From Neoceratodus forsteri (taxonomy: Eukaryota > Chordata > Ceratodontiformes > Ceratodontidae), in assembly GCA_016271365.2 (NCBI GenBank), contig CM028129.1, positions 1,007,141,501-1,007,205,500 on the forward strand: 64,000 bases of DNA, in the 5' to 3' direction. The notes below the pieces were generated by a model. The model saw nothing but the letters and a program-made list of their open reading frames with translations. It did not search any database and had not been told where the DNA came from. The translations under genes and the position numbers were made by a program. This document shows, piece by piece, positions 51,060 to 60,961 of the stretch. The first letter of the stretch is position 1. Each line of letters begins with the position of its first letter.

Positions 51060-52660
51060 TGCCCTCCTTTCTCTGCCTTCCTCTCCTTTTTTCTCCTTCT
51101 CTCCTATCACTCCCTCTGTCTCCCTAAAGGCTCTGCTTGCCCTTAATCATATGAAGAGAGATAGTCCAGATGGCCTTGACCCTAAATTTCTTCTTCTCTC
51201 TGCACCTGCCATTACTCTGCCCATTTCTCTACTCCTCAATCTTTCCTTTACCTCTGCTACTGTTCCTGATGTTTGGAAACATGCCATTGTCATGCTTCTT
51301 CACAAAGGTGGTGATCCCACCACTTCTGGTAACTTCCATCCTATACTTCTTCTTCCCACTTTGACTAAGTTACAGGAACACATTGTTCTTTCTCAGCTCA
51401 CTTCCTTTCTTGACAACTACTCCTTTTTCACACCTTTCCAGTATGGCTTTAGGAAATCTCACTCCACTTCTACCTCTCTCCTTCGTCTCACTGACTCCAC
51501 ACTCACAAGTATGGATCAATGACTCATTACTTCCACCATTTTTGCTGATCTTGTTAAAACTTTTAACAGTGTGGCACATCCCCTCCTTCTGGACAAACTT
51601 AAAGCAGCAGGCCTCTCTGACTCTTCAGTCAACTGGTTTTGTTTTTATATTGGCGGGAGGTCTCAAGCTGTCCCAGATAGGAAAATCCATTTCCTTTTCA
51701 CTTCCCATTAGCTCAGGTGTCCCTTAAGGGTCTGTCCTGGGTCCTATTCTCTTCTCCATTTTCTTAAATGACCACCCCACTGTCTGTTTCTCTGTGTCCA
51801 TTCAAATATATGCTGATGACACAGTTCGGTTTGCTTCTGGTTCCTCTTCCCATGACCTACCCTTCAGGCTGCAGTTGGATTTTGACAACATTCACCGCTG
51901 GTTCATGTCTAACCAATTGTCCCTCAATGCCAAAAAAACAGTATCCTTGACTTTTGGCACCTGTCAGAGGCTTGCCAGACTTACTTCGCTCCCATTATTT
52001 AATACCCGTGATGGTACTAAGACAGAAGATGTTTCCTCCTTTAAAGAGCTACTGACGCCTCAAAGAAAACTTTAAAAAAAATAATTAGGTACAATTATGC
52101 TTGCATTCCATTTATATTTTATATACTTTTGTTCCCCATAATTTATTACTAAGGAAACATGTATGAATATATGATTGTTGTCCCTTACAGTTCATTTTGA
52201 GTTCATCTGCCTCTATAGTTTATTACCTACTTCAAGTCAAAATCCTCTGTTGTGACATCACAATCTGTTGCCATGGGAGTAACTGTGAGGTCACAAGTAG
52301 TATTCAATGATTTCAGGTAGGGAGAAAGCAGCAGGAATAGATTAACTCTTCAGAAGCAAAGATCCTGTTTTCATGCAAATGACCTCACTACTAAATAATG
52401 GGAAGGAGGAATACAGAACTAATGGCAAATACAAGCTCGATAGTGCCTAAATATTATGTTTTGTTAAAGTTCTCCTGAATGTGTCACCAGCTCTTTAAGT
52501 ACTGCGGGGCCTGCCTTGACCGACATCTTGATTTCTCAGTGCATATTGATGCTCTTCACCATAAGCTATACCCTAAGCTTGGAGCATTGTACAGGAATAA
52601 AGTGAGTATTCCACTTCCTGCCTGCTGAGAAATTGCAGTAAAAATGATTCTCCCCATCTT
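51060..52660 (+). pseudogene. Reverse transcriptase of LINE D, YADD intact
   Basis: Frame 50,998-51,522 (174 codons; its first codons lie in the CR1 tail) gives RDSPDGLDPKFLLLSAPAIT, KHAIVMLLHKGGDPTTSGNF and FQYGFRKSHSTSTSLLRLTD. Motif A in the next frame reads TIFADLVKTFNSVAHPLLLD (catalytic Asp kept). Frame 51,794-52,075 has IQIYADDTVRFASGS, NQLSLNAKKTVSLTFG. It is cut at VSSFK by the MITE and resumes YCGACLDRHLDFSVHIDALH. Frameshifts near 51,520 and 51,790. Confidence 0.88.
52045..52494. mobile_element. TTAA-flanked MITE (piggyBac-like insertion)
   Basis: A 450-bp insertion flanked by TTAA (52,041-52,044 and 52,495-52,498). The TIRs begin AGAGCTACTGACGCCTC and, on the complement, AGAGCTGGTGACACATTC; similarity extends about 31 bp to AACTTTAA. 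The host frame joins across it (VSSFK then YCGACLD). TTAA duplication is the mark of piggyBac, although the terminal AGAGCT is not a typical piggyBac end. No transposase. Confidence 0.8.
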
Positions 52661-53369
52661 TGACCTATGGTGATCTAGTCTACAGTGGTGTCCCTAAATA
52701 TTCCCATGTGAGACTGGACGCCTTTTTCATTCTTTCTGTTGTTTTGCTTTAGATTGCCCCCCTCGTACTTACCACTGCTCTCTTTACTCGTCACTTTTTC
52801 TCTCCTCTCTTGGTCCTAGGCACCTTTCCCATTGTTCATCTTTTATATCCAGATTCTGGTTCAGCTCCCTTCCTCCAATCTTAAATCCATTCTGTCCTCT
52901 CCTCCTTCTTCCTCCTACCTTTTCCATCACACTAATCCCCCTTATCTTTCTATTCCTTCTAGAAAATCTACTGTTGGACAATCTGCTTTTTCTTACCAAG
53001 TTACTAAACTTTGATCCTCCCTTCCCCTTTTCTATTTGTTCTGCCTCTTCTACTTCCTTCCTAAAGTCTCTTCTTTATGACTTTTGTTCTCCTACCTGCA
53101 ACTGTCTATGGCCCTCTCCTCTTCTTGTTCCCTTTTTCTATACTTATGAGTGTTTTATTTTCTATTTGCATTCATTAATTTGCCTCTAATTATTTATATT
53201 TATGCTTCGTGGATTTACTACATTACTGTAACTGACTTCTTATTTTCATCAGTTTATTATTTAGCTATTTCCTTCTCCTCTCTCACCCAGGATGCATCTG
53301 GAAATGAGTTGTTCTCAGCTCAGTATGTTTTTCCTGGTTAAACTTTTAAATAAATAATTATGAGTCTGA

Positions 53370-53672
53370 CTACACTCCTTATCCAGTGGGTTACAAGACC
53401 CAAAACAATGTTGACTCATGGGGGTTAGGGAGTTGGTCATGTCAGATGAATCTGACAGAGTTCTTTGACTGGGTGACCAAGGCAAGTGGGGCTGTGGACA
53501 TGGCCTACTTAGATTTCAGTAAGGCTTTCAACACCATTCCACATGGGCTCATAAGGAAACTGGGCAGCTTAGCGATGGGTGCAAAGGTGGTAAAACTGGG
53601 TAACACATTAGTTAAGGGATAGGCGAGAGAGGGTGGTGGTAAATGGAGTTCACTCTGGGGAAGGGAGGGTGA
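53370..53672 (+). mobile_element. CR1 LINE fragment, left piece
   Basis: Frame 53,386-53,622: SCQMNLTEFFDWVTKASGAV, DMAYLDFSKAFNTIPHGLIR, then ERVVVNGVHSGEGRVT in the next frame. It is cut at EGRVT by an antiparallel CR1 and resumes at 55,880 with GLPQDSVLEPVLFKVIF. It is short at both ends. Confidence 0.87.
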
Positions 53673-53865
53673 CCATACGAACATACGAAATTGCCAGCAG
53701 AAACAGGCCTCATGGTCTATCGAGTCTGCTCGAGTGTGCTGTTAGCCCCTCATCACACAACTGCCCCTCCCGCCTCCTTTCCCAGTATCCCTTACCCGGT
53801 CCCAACCCCTCTTGAAACTGCCCACCATCTTACAGGACACTATCTCACCTGGTAAGGTTTTCCAT

Positions 53866-55700
53866 TTATCCACCACTCTTTCCTTGAAAAAATGTCTCCT
53901 CAATCTCCCTCTTGAATCTTCCTCCCTCCAATTTCAGTCCATTCCCTCTCGTGTCCCTCCCACTTCTCATCTGAAAAATCCCTTCTGTGCTGGTCTTGTT
54001 TATCCCCTTCAGATACTTAAAGGTCTCGATCATATCCCCCCCATCCCTCCTCTCCCCCAGTGAATACATATTCAGCTCTCCCAGCCTGTCATTGTAGAGC
54101 TTGCTCTCCAATCCCTGGATCATCTTTGTGGCTCTTCGCTGCACCCCCTCCAACAATCTGATGTCCTTCGTCAGGAATAGGCACCAGTACTGCACGCAGT
54201 ACTCCAGGTAGGGCCTGACCAATGACCTATACAGGGGCAGGATAACCTCCCTCCTTCTGGAGGAGATCCCTCTTGCAGTACACCCCATCATTTTGTTGGC
54301 TTTTGCTGTCGCCTTCTTGCACTGTGCAGAGTTGTTCATGCTCCCTGTAATGATCACTCCTAGGTCCTTGTCCTCTGTGGAGGGGGAAAGGGAAAGGGGA
54401 AGGGGAAATTGTTTAACCAGAAAAGGCACACTAAGCGGAAGCTTGTTTCCAGGCGCGACCTGGGAGCACAAGGAAGTTAAGTGACTTGCTCAGGGTCACA
54501 CAGTATGCAAGTGGAAGCTGTGGGATTCAAACCCAAGTCTGGTCTGCTGGATGTTACCCAACTGTACCCCATTCCAGTGATAATCCCTGGTTCCTGGCTC
54601 CAAAGTGCATAACCTTGCAGTTCTTGGTGTTGAACCCCAACTGCTATGCTTCTGCCCACTCCTGCAGCTTAGTCAGGTCCTCCTGCAACCCCTTCCACCC
54701 CTCCACCTCATCAACTACAGCTCCCATCTTGGTATTGTCCACGAATAAGCTGATCTTGCTCTGGATCCCATGTGAGATATCTGCAATAAAAATCCCAAAC
54801 AGCACCAATCCAAGTACCGATACCTGTGGTATCCCCCCACCACCACCTTTTGCTGCCTTCCCTTTAGCCAGTTTGTGATCCATTTCACCATTTTTGGTCC
54901 CACACCCACATAATCCAGTTTTCCCCCCAACCTCCCATGCAGCACTGAATCAAAGGCCTTGCTGAAGTCCAAATACAGGGCATCCACTGCATGGCCCTTG
55001 TCCAGTTCCTGCGTCACCCAGTCGTAGTATTCTACACGGTTTGTCTGGAAGGATGTGCCCGCTATACATCCATGCTGTTGACCATTCTGGAGACCGTTTT
55101 CCTCTAAGAAGCTCACTAGTCTCTCTTTTAGTATTGTCTCCATGAACTTTCCCATGATCTACATGAGGCTCACTGGCCTATAGTTTCCTGGTTCATCCTT
55201 TGGGCCACTTTTGTGGATGGGCACCATATGGGCCATTCTCCAGTCCTGTGGTATACATCCCCAGGGAGGTATTGAGCAGGTTGGCCAGTGGCCCCACCAG
55301 GACCTCTGCCAACTCCCTTAGTACCCTAGGGTGAATGCCATCAGGTCCAGGTGCTTTGTCCACCCTTAATGCTCTAAACCCATCTAGTACCCTGCTCTGT
55401 AATCCCTACATCTGTCCCTCCCACCCCCACCCCTTGCCTGTGGTATCTGCCTCTCCTTCTCTTGTGTGAATACAGAGCAGAAGTATTCATTCAGTGCCTC
55501 TGCCTGTTCCACCCCTTTCTCCACCCACCCTCCCGTCCTTCTTAATTCTTACCAGCTGATCCTTGCTCTTTCTTCTCTCTTCAATGTAGCGTAAAAAGTC
55601 TTTTTTTCCACTTTTAATTCCCTGCGCAAGTCTCAGCTCCCTGGGCACCTTGGCCACCCTGACCATTCTGGTAACCTCCCTGGACTTCTCCATGTACGTA
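53866..55700 (-). pseudogene. CR1 linker, reverse transcriptase and C-terminus
   Basis: Frame 55,487-55,693 is linker (KKDFLRYIEERRKSKDQLVR). Then ILPSGPSTHSEGG-type sequence, with ALRVDKAPGPDGIHPRVL near 55,380-55,320. Frame 54,715-55,155: GKFMETILKERLVSFLEENG, DALYLDFSKAFDSVLHGRLG (motif A intact). Frame 54,644-54,883: VSVLGLVLFGIFIADIS and KISLFVDNTKMGAVVDEVEG (FVDN for FADD). Frame 53,866-54,471: [51 protein letters not shown]. Dead. Confidence 0.9.
54379..54552 (-). mobile_element. CORE-SINE with LINE-type 3' tail, inserted in CR1
   Basis: On the complement: GGGTTTGAATCCCACAGC (a tRNA B box, GGTTCGANTCC type), CTTGCATACTGTGTGACCCT.. and GAGCAAGTCACTTAACTTCC (the MIR/CORE central domain). 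It then runs directly into the shared LINE tail (GTCGCGCCTGGAAAC, CTTAGTGTGCCTTTTCTGG, TTAAACAATTT) and a (CCCCTTT)n run at 54,379-54,408. The tRNA A box is missing, so it is 5' truncated. The CR1 frame reads on both sides (HFGARNQGLS / EDKDLGVIITG). This links the SINE to the L2-like LINEs of the window. Confidence 0.82.
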
Positions 55701-55879
55701 TCCTTATCTTCACTCCTCCCTGATTTCCTGTACTTTCAAAATGCTGCCCTCTTGGCCCTCACCCCTTCCATAACCTCCTGTGTCAGCCAACTGGGTTTCT
55801 TTGCCCTTCCATTCTTGCTTTTCTTCCTAGTGCAAGACTCTATTGCCTCTGCCAGCCCTTCCTTTATGATGTCCCATGG

Positions 55880-55935
55880 GTTGCCACAGGACTCAGTATT
55901 GGAACCAGTCCTCTTTAAAGTGATTTTCTGAGATT
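55880..55935 (+). mobile_element. CR1 LINE fragment, right piece
   Basis: GLPQDSVLEPVLFKVIF continues the plus-strand CR1 from 53,672 (usual [17 protein letters not shown]). It ends about 55,935. Confidence 0.75.
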
Positions 55936-56020
55936 AGGGAGTAACTTCCACTTCCCGATTAATTTCCACGCCCCCACCCTCAGGCACGTTATGACGTGCA
56001 TCGAGGGAAAGCATGCGGTT

Positions 56021-56219
56021 GTGCCAAATTTAAATGAATGGGGGTATTTTTTTATTAGCGTTTTCTACATTATGATGGCAAGTTAGAGATTAATGAAGAC
56101 CACCATTCAACTAACAAGGCCCTTGCTAGCTGAGTGGTGACCTTCATTAATTTCTAACTCACCATCATAAAGTACAAAATGTTAATTAAAAAAAGCCCCC
56201 ATTCATTGCAATGTGGCAC
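56021..56219. mobile_element. Foldback of about 200 bp with 91-bp arms
   Basis: The left arm 56,021-56,111 begins GTGCCAAATTTAAATGAATG and the complement of 56,129-56,219 begins GTGCCACATTGCAATGAATG. The arms match over their whole length at roughly 80%, including TTATGATGG.AGTTAGA.ATTAATGAAG. The spacer (ACAAGGCCCTTGCT) is itself largely self-complementary, so almost the entire element folds on itself. No coding capacity and no clear TSD. Confidence 0.85.
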
Positions 56220-56221
56220 AG

Positions 56222-56588
56222 TTTCAGTTTCAAAGTTTATTTGTTTGACATGGACATGTTATTACAAAATTAAAATCATTCTAATAGTTTCATATAATCA
56301 AGTTAAAAAGAGTTTTATACAATGTTGGTGTATGAAAGTGCCACAATCATGCATTTGTAATGCTATAATATACAACAGCTCTAAAGACCGCTTGAGAGTA
56401 TATGATTCTAGTATATTCTCATACTTAAAATAGTCTTTGAATGTTCAGCTGTTTCATTCAGCATCCACGAATGTCCATTGCTAAACTAGACACCAAATTG
56501 GTAATCAAGAAGGGGAAAGAGGAGATGCCTTTTGGTATGTTTGTCAAAATGGTGATTATAAGGAAACTTAATTCCTTTCAGATTTATT
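56222..56588 (-). mobile_element. LINE 3'-end fragment (tail at 56,222)
   Basis: On the complement it ends ATTTGT..AAATAAACTTTGAAACTG, a LINE-type 3' terminus with AATAAA. The rest is AT-rich and non-coding. The family is uncertain. Confidence 0.45.
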
Positions 56589-56589
56589 T

Positions 56590-56718
56590 TCTATTTATTT
56601 AAACATTTGGTGGCCGAGAAAGGCACATTGAGCCAAGGCTCGTCTCCAGGTGCGACCCGGGGAAACAGGGAAGATGGGATAACAGTATACAGGATGCAGA
56701 TAAGGAAACAAAATAAAT
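56590..56718 (-). mobile_element. Conserved LINE/SINE tail, copy 6
   Basis: The complement has CCGGGTCGCACCTGGAGAC, GAGCCTTGGCTCAATGTGCC, TTTCTCGGCCACCAAATG, TTTAAATAAATAG. It is a very short 3'-end insertion. The body upstream is too short to say whether LINE or SINE. Confidence 0.65.
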
Positions 56719-57432
56719 TATTTATTTATTTAGATTTTGTTAACCGGGTAAGTGCTCTAGCCAACAGGTGACTATTTTCAGGCACGACCCGGGAGGCACA
56801 GTAACAATACAGAGTACAGTTTCAAATACAAAGAGGCACAGCAACAATATAAAAGTACAGTTTCAAAGACAATGAGGCAGGGTCACAGGTTAAAGTGTGA
56901 CAACTGATTTACAGTTTACAGGTAGCATGAGAGAACGGGTACTGGTATCAGGATAGACCTAATGTACAGGCAGGTAAGGTGAGGGAGAGAAAAAAAGGGG
57001 GGAGACATGGTGAAGGAGGGGGCTAGGGATCCACGAGAGCTAGTAGGGACAGTTCTCTGGTGGCATTAGCGGTAAGAGGCAGGGACTGGAACCGGACTTG
57101 TGGGTCCGCCAACCGGCGAGAGGTATATAGGCGGGGGTGGGATGAGAGAAGGCAACCTTGCGGCATCGGCGGCCGAAAGTAAGAAAAGTGTCCGGGCCAC
57201 TGGTACTGTTACCGGGTATGGGAACCGCGATTCAGTCGGGGGTGCAAAGGGAGTTTAACAGTTTTAGCGGCAGAAAGCTGTTGTAGGGGACTGGGCTCAT
57301 GGAACCGCTGACTGGTATGCGAGTGGCCGAAAAGAAGGGGTCGGGGGTGAGATGCGGCAGAATCAGAATACAATAAAACAATATCAGGAATACAATAGCA
57401 ACTTTAAACAATTTAGGTAGGGGGTACAAGGT
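56719..57432 (-). mobile_element. LINE 3' end with conserved tail, copy 7
   Basis: The complement ends CCCGGGTCGTGCCTGAAAAT, then a diverged GGCTAGAGCACTTACCCGG, TTAACAAAATCTAAATAAAT. The 600 bp upstream carry no recognisable protein and include a purine-rich region with several short frames. It lies just 3' of LINE F. Confidence 0.6.
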
Positions 57433-58047
57433 GATATTTATTTATTAACTCTTGGATTAAACACCATTGAGTAAGAACAGCTCATTTACAAAGGTTCCAC
57501 ATCAAATTGCAGGTAGACAAACAGGGCGAACATAATTACAAGAATTATACAGTAGTTACAATGAAGGTACGGAACAAACAAGGGTGAACATCATTATACA
57601 TTATACGAGACTACATAGGTAAGGTAGTAGTACTGCTTAAACCAATGATTGATGTAGAGAGGTCAGTTCAGACTGAGGACCTAGCAGTGCAATGGAAGAC
57701 TAGATGAGATGGCATGTGGTGGAGGGGCCATAGGGAGGATATTGCCAGCGGGATGGGCAGGCTAGAAGGCCATTGTCAAGGAGGGAGGAGGGAGTGAGAA
57801 GTGCAAGTAGGGTAAGGGTAGGGGACAGGGATGCAATAAGTGCTGGTGTTGGTGTTGATGGGGGTGAATGTAGCGGGGGTAGAAGAGGGGAATGAAAGGT
57901 GGACTAGATAGCAGAAATTTATAGGAGAGGAGCAGGAAAGTCAGGGGTTCTAAGGTGAGGTGGAGCACTAAGTGAAACAGTCGCAGCTATTAGAAGAGGT
58001 GAGGTGTAACCGGAGCAACCATTTGAAAGGGCCAATTTTGGGAGTAG

Positions 58048-59754
58048 TCAGGATATCCTGGTTGACAGCATTGTACCAGTGTGGAGCCCTGTAGGCAAAT
58101 GATCTTTGGGAACCTGTTTGACGGCATTACGGGTATGCTGAGTGGTTCTGTGTGTGTTTAGGAGCTTTTCAACACCTGGTGGCACGAGGCCCAGGATTGC
58201 CTTTTGTGTTAACAGGCAGGTCTGATATCGGATCCTGCTAAGGAGTGGAAGCCATCCAGATTGGGCATATAGTACATAAGTGTGAGTAAGATAGGCAGTG
58301 CCAACAAGTAGTCTACAGGATTTGTTGTGTGCCACCGTTATCCTACGAAGGGCAGTAGGGGAGGCAGAGCCATAGATGGCTAGACTGTAGTCAATGATGG
58401 CGGTGACTGAGCTGTGGATTGCCAGCCGCAGAGCATCTGTAGTCATACAATGCTTGTGCCTATGTAGTATTCCAATTTGAATGTTTATGGCCTTGGCAAC
58501 ATTCTTGATGTGTTGTGTGTAGGAGAGGAAGTTATCCAACGTGATCACAAGGTATTTAAAAAGTTTGACCTGCTCGAGCTGGGCACCAGATCCATTCTGA
58601 ATGGTGAGGGAGTGGGCTTTATGCTTGCTACACACACTGCTGAATAGCATGACCTTGGTTTTGTTGAGGTTCAGGATCAACTTGTGGGCACTGAACCATT
58701 CTTCAACCCTCGCAAAGTCAAGCTGTAGTTGAAGCATGATGACTTTAGGGTCCTGGTGACTTGTAAAGATGACAGCATCATCTGCATAAAGTAATATTCT
58801 CTGGTGACAGGCACTAAGAAGATTAGTCATGAATAGACTAAACAGTAACGGTCCCAGGATGGAGCCCTGTGGTACGCCTGAGAGGACAGGCTTTCGATTC
58901 GAGGTGGTATTGGCAATCCTGACTTGTTGGAACCGGCCCACAAGATAACTCTCAAACTCTTGCAGCGCTTCATTGGAGAGACCAATGGAGGAGAGCTGCC
59001 TGAGTAGAAGTGGGTGACTGACCATGTTGAAAGCTTTTGTAAGGTCGATGAACACTGCACCAGCACAGTTTCCCTGATCAAGTGTGTTGTGTATGAAACC
59101 CGTAAACTCCAAAAGGGCAGTTGTGGTACTGTGCCCTTTTCTAAATCCATGCTGCTGCGGGCATTGGATTTCATATTTCTCCAGATATTCAACTAGCTGG
59201 TCTGAGGCTATGCGTTCAAGTGCCTTGGAAAGTGGAGGGAAAATGGAAATGGGCCTGTAGTTGGTGTGAAGCACCCTATCTCCACTCTTATGGACAGGTG
59301 TGACAAGCGCCTGTTTCCAGAGAACTGGGAACTGTGCTGATCTAAGTGAGAGGTTAAAGATCTTTGTGATAGGCAAGAGGATTTCTTCAATGACGAGTGA
59401 GATTAGTTTGAGATCAAGAGAGTCACTGCTGGTACAAGGTTTAATGATGGCCTTGCATATGTAGGTTCTTGCCAGGTGAATTGGAGTCTCCTTGAAGTAG
59501 AACTGAGGGGTGCTGCTGTCAATGGGTGTGTCTGCAAGGCGAGAACTACTGTTGGGTGTGTCAAAGAAATCAGGTGGCAGTACACTTCCCAGATCCATGA
59601 AAGCATCATTGAAAGTATTGGTAATTTTCCCGAGATCAAGAACTGGGGCTCCATTGATGTTAAGTATTGTGGGTGGTAGCTTGGGATCTTTTCCTGTGAG
59701 ATCTTTCAGGTTATTCCAAAATGTTTCCCCATCTCCCCAGGAGTTTGTGAGCAT
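58048..59754 (-). CDS. Reverse transcriptase ORF of LINE F (568 codons, open)
   Basis: The longest open frame in the window. Residues 1-110 are linker. From there: DSLDLKLISLVIEEIL (about 111-126), ALVTPVHKSGDRVLHTNYRP (149-168), QQHGFRKGHSTTTALLEF (200-217), AVFIDLTKAFNMVSH (233-247, catalytic Asp kept, AFD as AFN), VLSGVPQGSILGPLLFSLF (290-308), ILLYADDAVIF (320-330, catalytic pair intact), LNLNKTKVMLFSS, and KLFKYLVITLDNFLSY. The C-terminal part has SSVTAIIDYSLAIYGSA and an RxxLLxxKAILGLVPP block. The start codon is the first Met of the open frame and need not be the true start; LINE ORF2 would begin upstream in the endonuclease. The domain is intact by eye, but the element as a whole is broken upstream. 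Confidence 0.85.
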   Translation of the reverse strand: MLTNSWGDGETFWNNLKDLTGKDPKLPPTILNINGAPVLDLGKITNTFNDAFMDLGSVLPPDFFDTPNSSSRLADTPIDSSTPQFYFKETPIHLARTYICKAIIKPCTSSDSLDLKLISLVIEEILLPITKIFNLSLRSAQFPVLWKQALVTPVHKSGDRVLHTNYRPISIFPPLSKALERIASDQLVEYLEKYEIQCPQQHGFRKGHSTTTALLEFTGFIHNTLDQGNCAGAVFIDLTKAFNMVSHPLLLRQLSSIGLSNEALQEFESYLVGRFQQVRIANTTSNRKPVLSGVPQGSILGPLLFSLFMTNLLSACHQRILLYADDAVIFTSHQDPKVIMLQLQLDFARVEEWFSAHKLILNLNKTKVMLFSSVCSKHKAHSLTIQNGSGAQLEQVKLFKYLVITLDNFLSYTQHIKNVAKAINIQIGILHRHKHCMTTDALRLAIHSSVTAIIDYSLAIYGSASPTALRRITVAHNKSCRLLVGTAYLTHTYVLYAQSGWLPLLSRIRYQTCLLTQKAILGLVPPGVEKLLNTHRTTQHTRNAVKQVPKDHLPTGLHTGTMLSTRIS

Positions 59755-60961
59755 TTCCCTGAAGTATTTACTTTTTCAGGTTTGAATAGCACCCGTACAT
59801 TCATTCCTGTCAGCTTTATATCTTTGGATGTCCACTTGCCTAGATGAGACTCTTGCACAATGCCAGAGGTGGTCCCTCAGTTACAATTGAGATATTAGCT
59901 TGGGCGTTATCCATGGGTTTGAGTTCCCTCTTATCTTTATCTTTCTGACAGGTGCAAAGGTATCACAGGCAGCAGTGGATTGTGAGATGAGGAGTTCCAG
60001 TGCTGTGTTAATATCGGTGATAGTGTCTAGTGGGGACCAGTCTAGGTTTCAAAGATGAGATTTGAAAGATTCAAGGTAACCTCACTTTAAAACTCTTGCA
60101 TATAGAACCGTAGGTGGGGGCTTATAAAACTTGTTGGACCAGACAAAGGTAATGGGGGAGTGATCACTAATGGTGTCGGGGAGCACATCCACCTGAGAAG
60201 TATGTTTTGGATGGTTAGACAGTATCCAATCAAGCAGGGTGTGAGAACCTGCCTTGTAGTTATACCTGGTGGGGTGGTGACAAGCTGGGTGAGGTGCTGT
60301 GCTGCAACAGCATCCTTATAGGAGCAGGCGTCAGGTGAGAGCCAGCAAATGTTGAAGTCTCCTAGGACTATTGTTTCTGAGTTAAGACGCTGACCCCTGA
60401 GATATTCCAAGATGTTGTTGAAACCAACAGATTGCTCCTTCGGGGGAAGCTACACTGAGGCTATTGTCAGCGCTTTGTTATGTGCCCCAAGGAGAACTTT
60501 TATGGCAAGGACCTGGGATGGGGACCCAGGGTTTGGTACTGGTAGGGTGTGTACTATGTAAGTATCCCTAAGATAAATGGTGCAGCCCCCACCCTTTTTG
60601 TAGTTATGTCCTGCCTGAATATAACATATCCAGGGATAGCGACTGCAGAGTCAGGAATCTTTGGGCTAAGCCAAGTTTCAACTACAGAGATGATGTTGGG
60701 ATTGTGTTGCGGCACACAGGTACGGAGATTATCAAGCTTGCTGAGGAGGCTGCAGACATTGAGGGAAGCAAATGTGAAGGTCCCACCCTTCCTTTGACCA
60801 GGTAGTGGGGTTGGTCCAGTAAGTCCAGGGTTAGGGTGGATCTTGCCAGACAGGAGAAATAGCATTAGTAAGATTCTCAAGAGATAACTTTTGAACATTT
60901 TATAGATGAGTTTGAGGGGTGGCTGTCTTTTGACTTTAGCATGGTGGTTGGGTGTGTACAC
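59755..60961 (-). pseudogene. Endonuclease and linker of LINE F (broken)
   Basis: Frame 60,554-60,961: LLMLFLLSGKIHPNPGLTGP (start of this endonuclease type), FASLNVCSLLSKLDNL, IISVVETWLSPKIPDSAVAI (catalytic Glu kept). Frame 60,087-60,410: VLGDFNICWLSPDACS (GDFN), then a frameshift after TRQVL; in the other frame DWILSNHPKHTSQVDVLPDT followed by ISDHSPITFVW (SDH kept). Linker pieces reach 59,755. At least three shifts or stops. Confidence 0.82.

Larger units (their letters stand above)
51056..53358 (+). mobile_element. LINE remnant D, right piece with conserved tail
   Basis: L2-like LINE D continues after the CR1 with linker, reverse transcriptase, an internal TTAA-flanked MITE (52,045-52,494) and a C/T-rich C-terminus. 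It ends in the shared tail at 53,288-53,358 (..TCAGCTCAGTATG, TTCCTGGTTAAAC, TTTTAAATAAATAA). Confidence 0.87.
53673..55879 (-). mobile_element. CR1 LINE inserted antiparallel in another CR1
   Basis: About 2.2 kb on the minus strand. Its 3' end at 53,673-53,690 has CATACGAA-type tail units; its 5' end near 55,879 lies in the linker (WDIIKEGLAEAIESC). A SINE (54,379-54,552) interrupts it. Subfamily features (ERRDGGDMIETFKYLKGINK) resemble the other CR1 copies. Confidence 0.9.
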
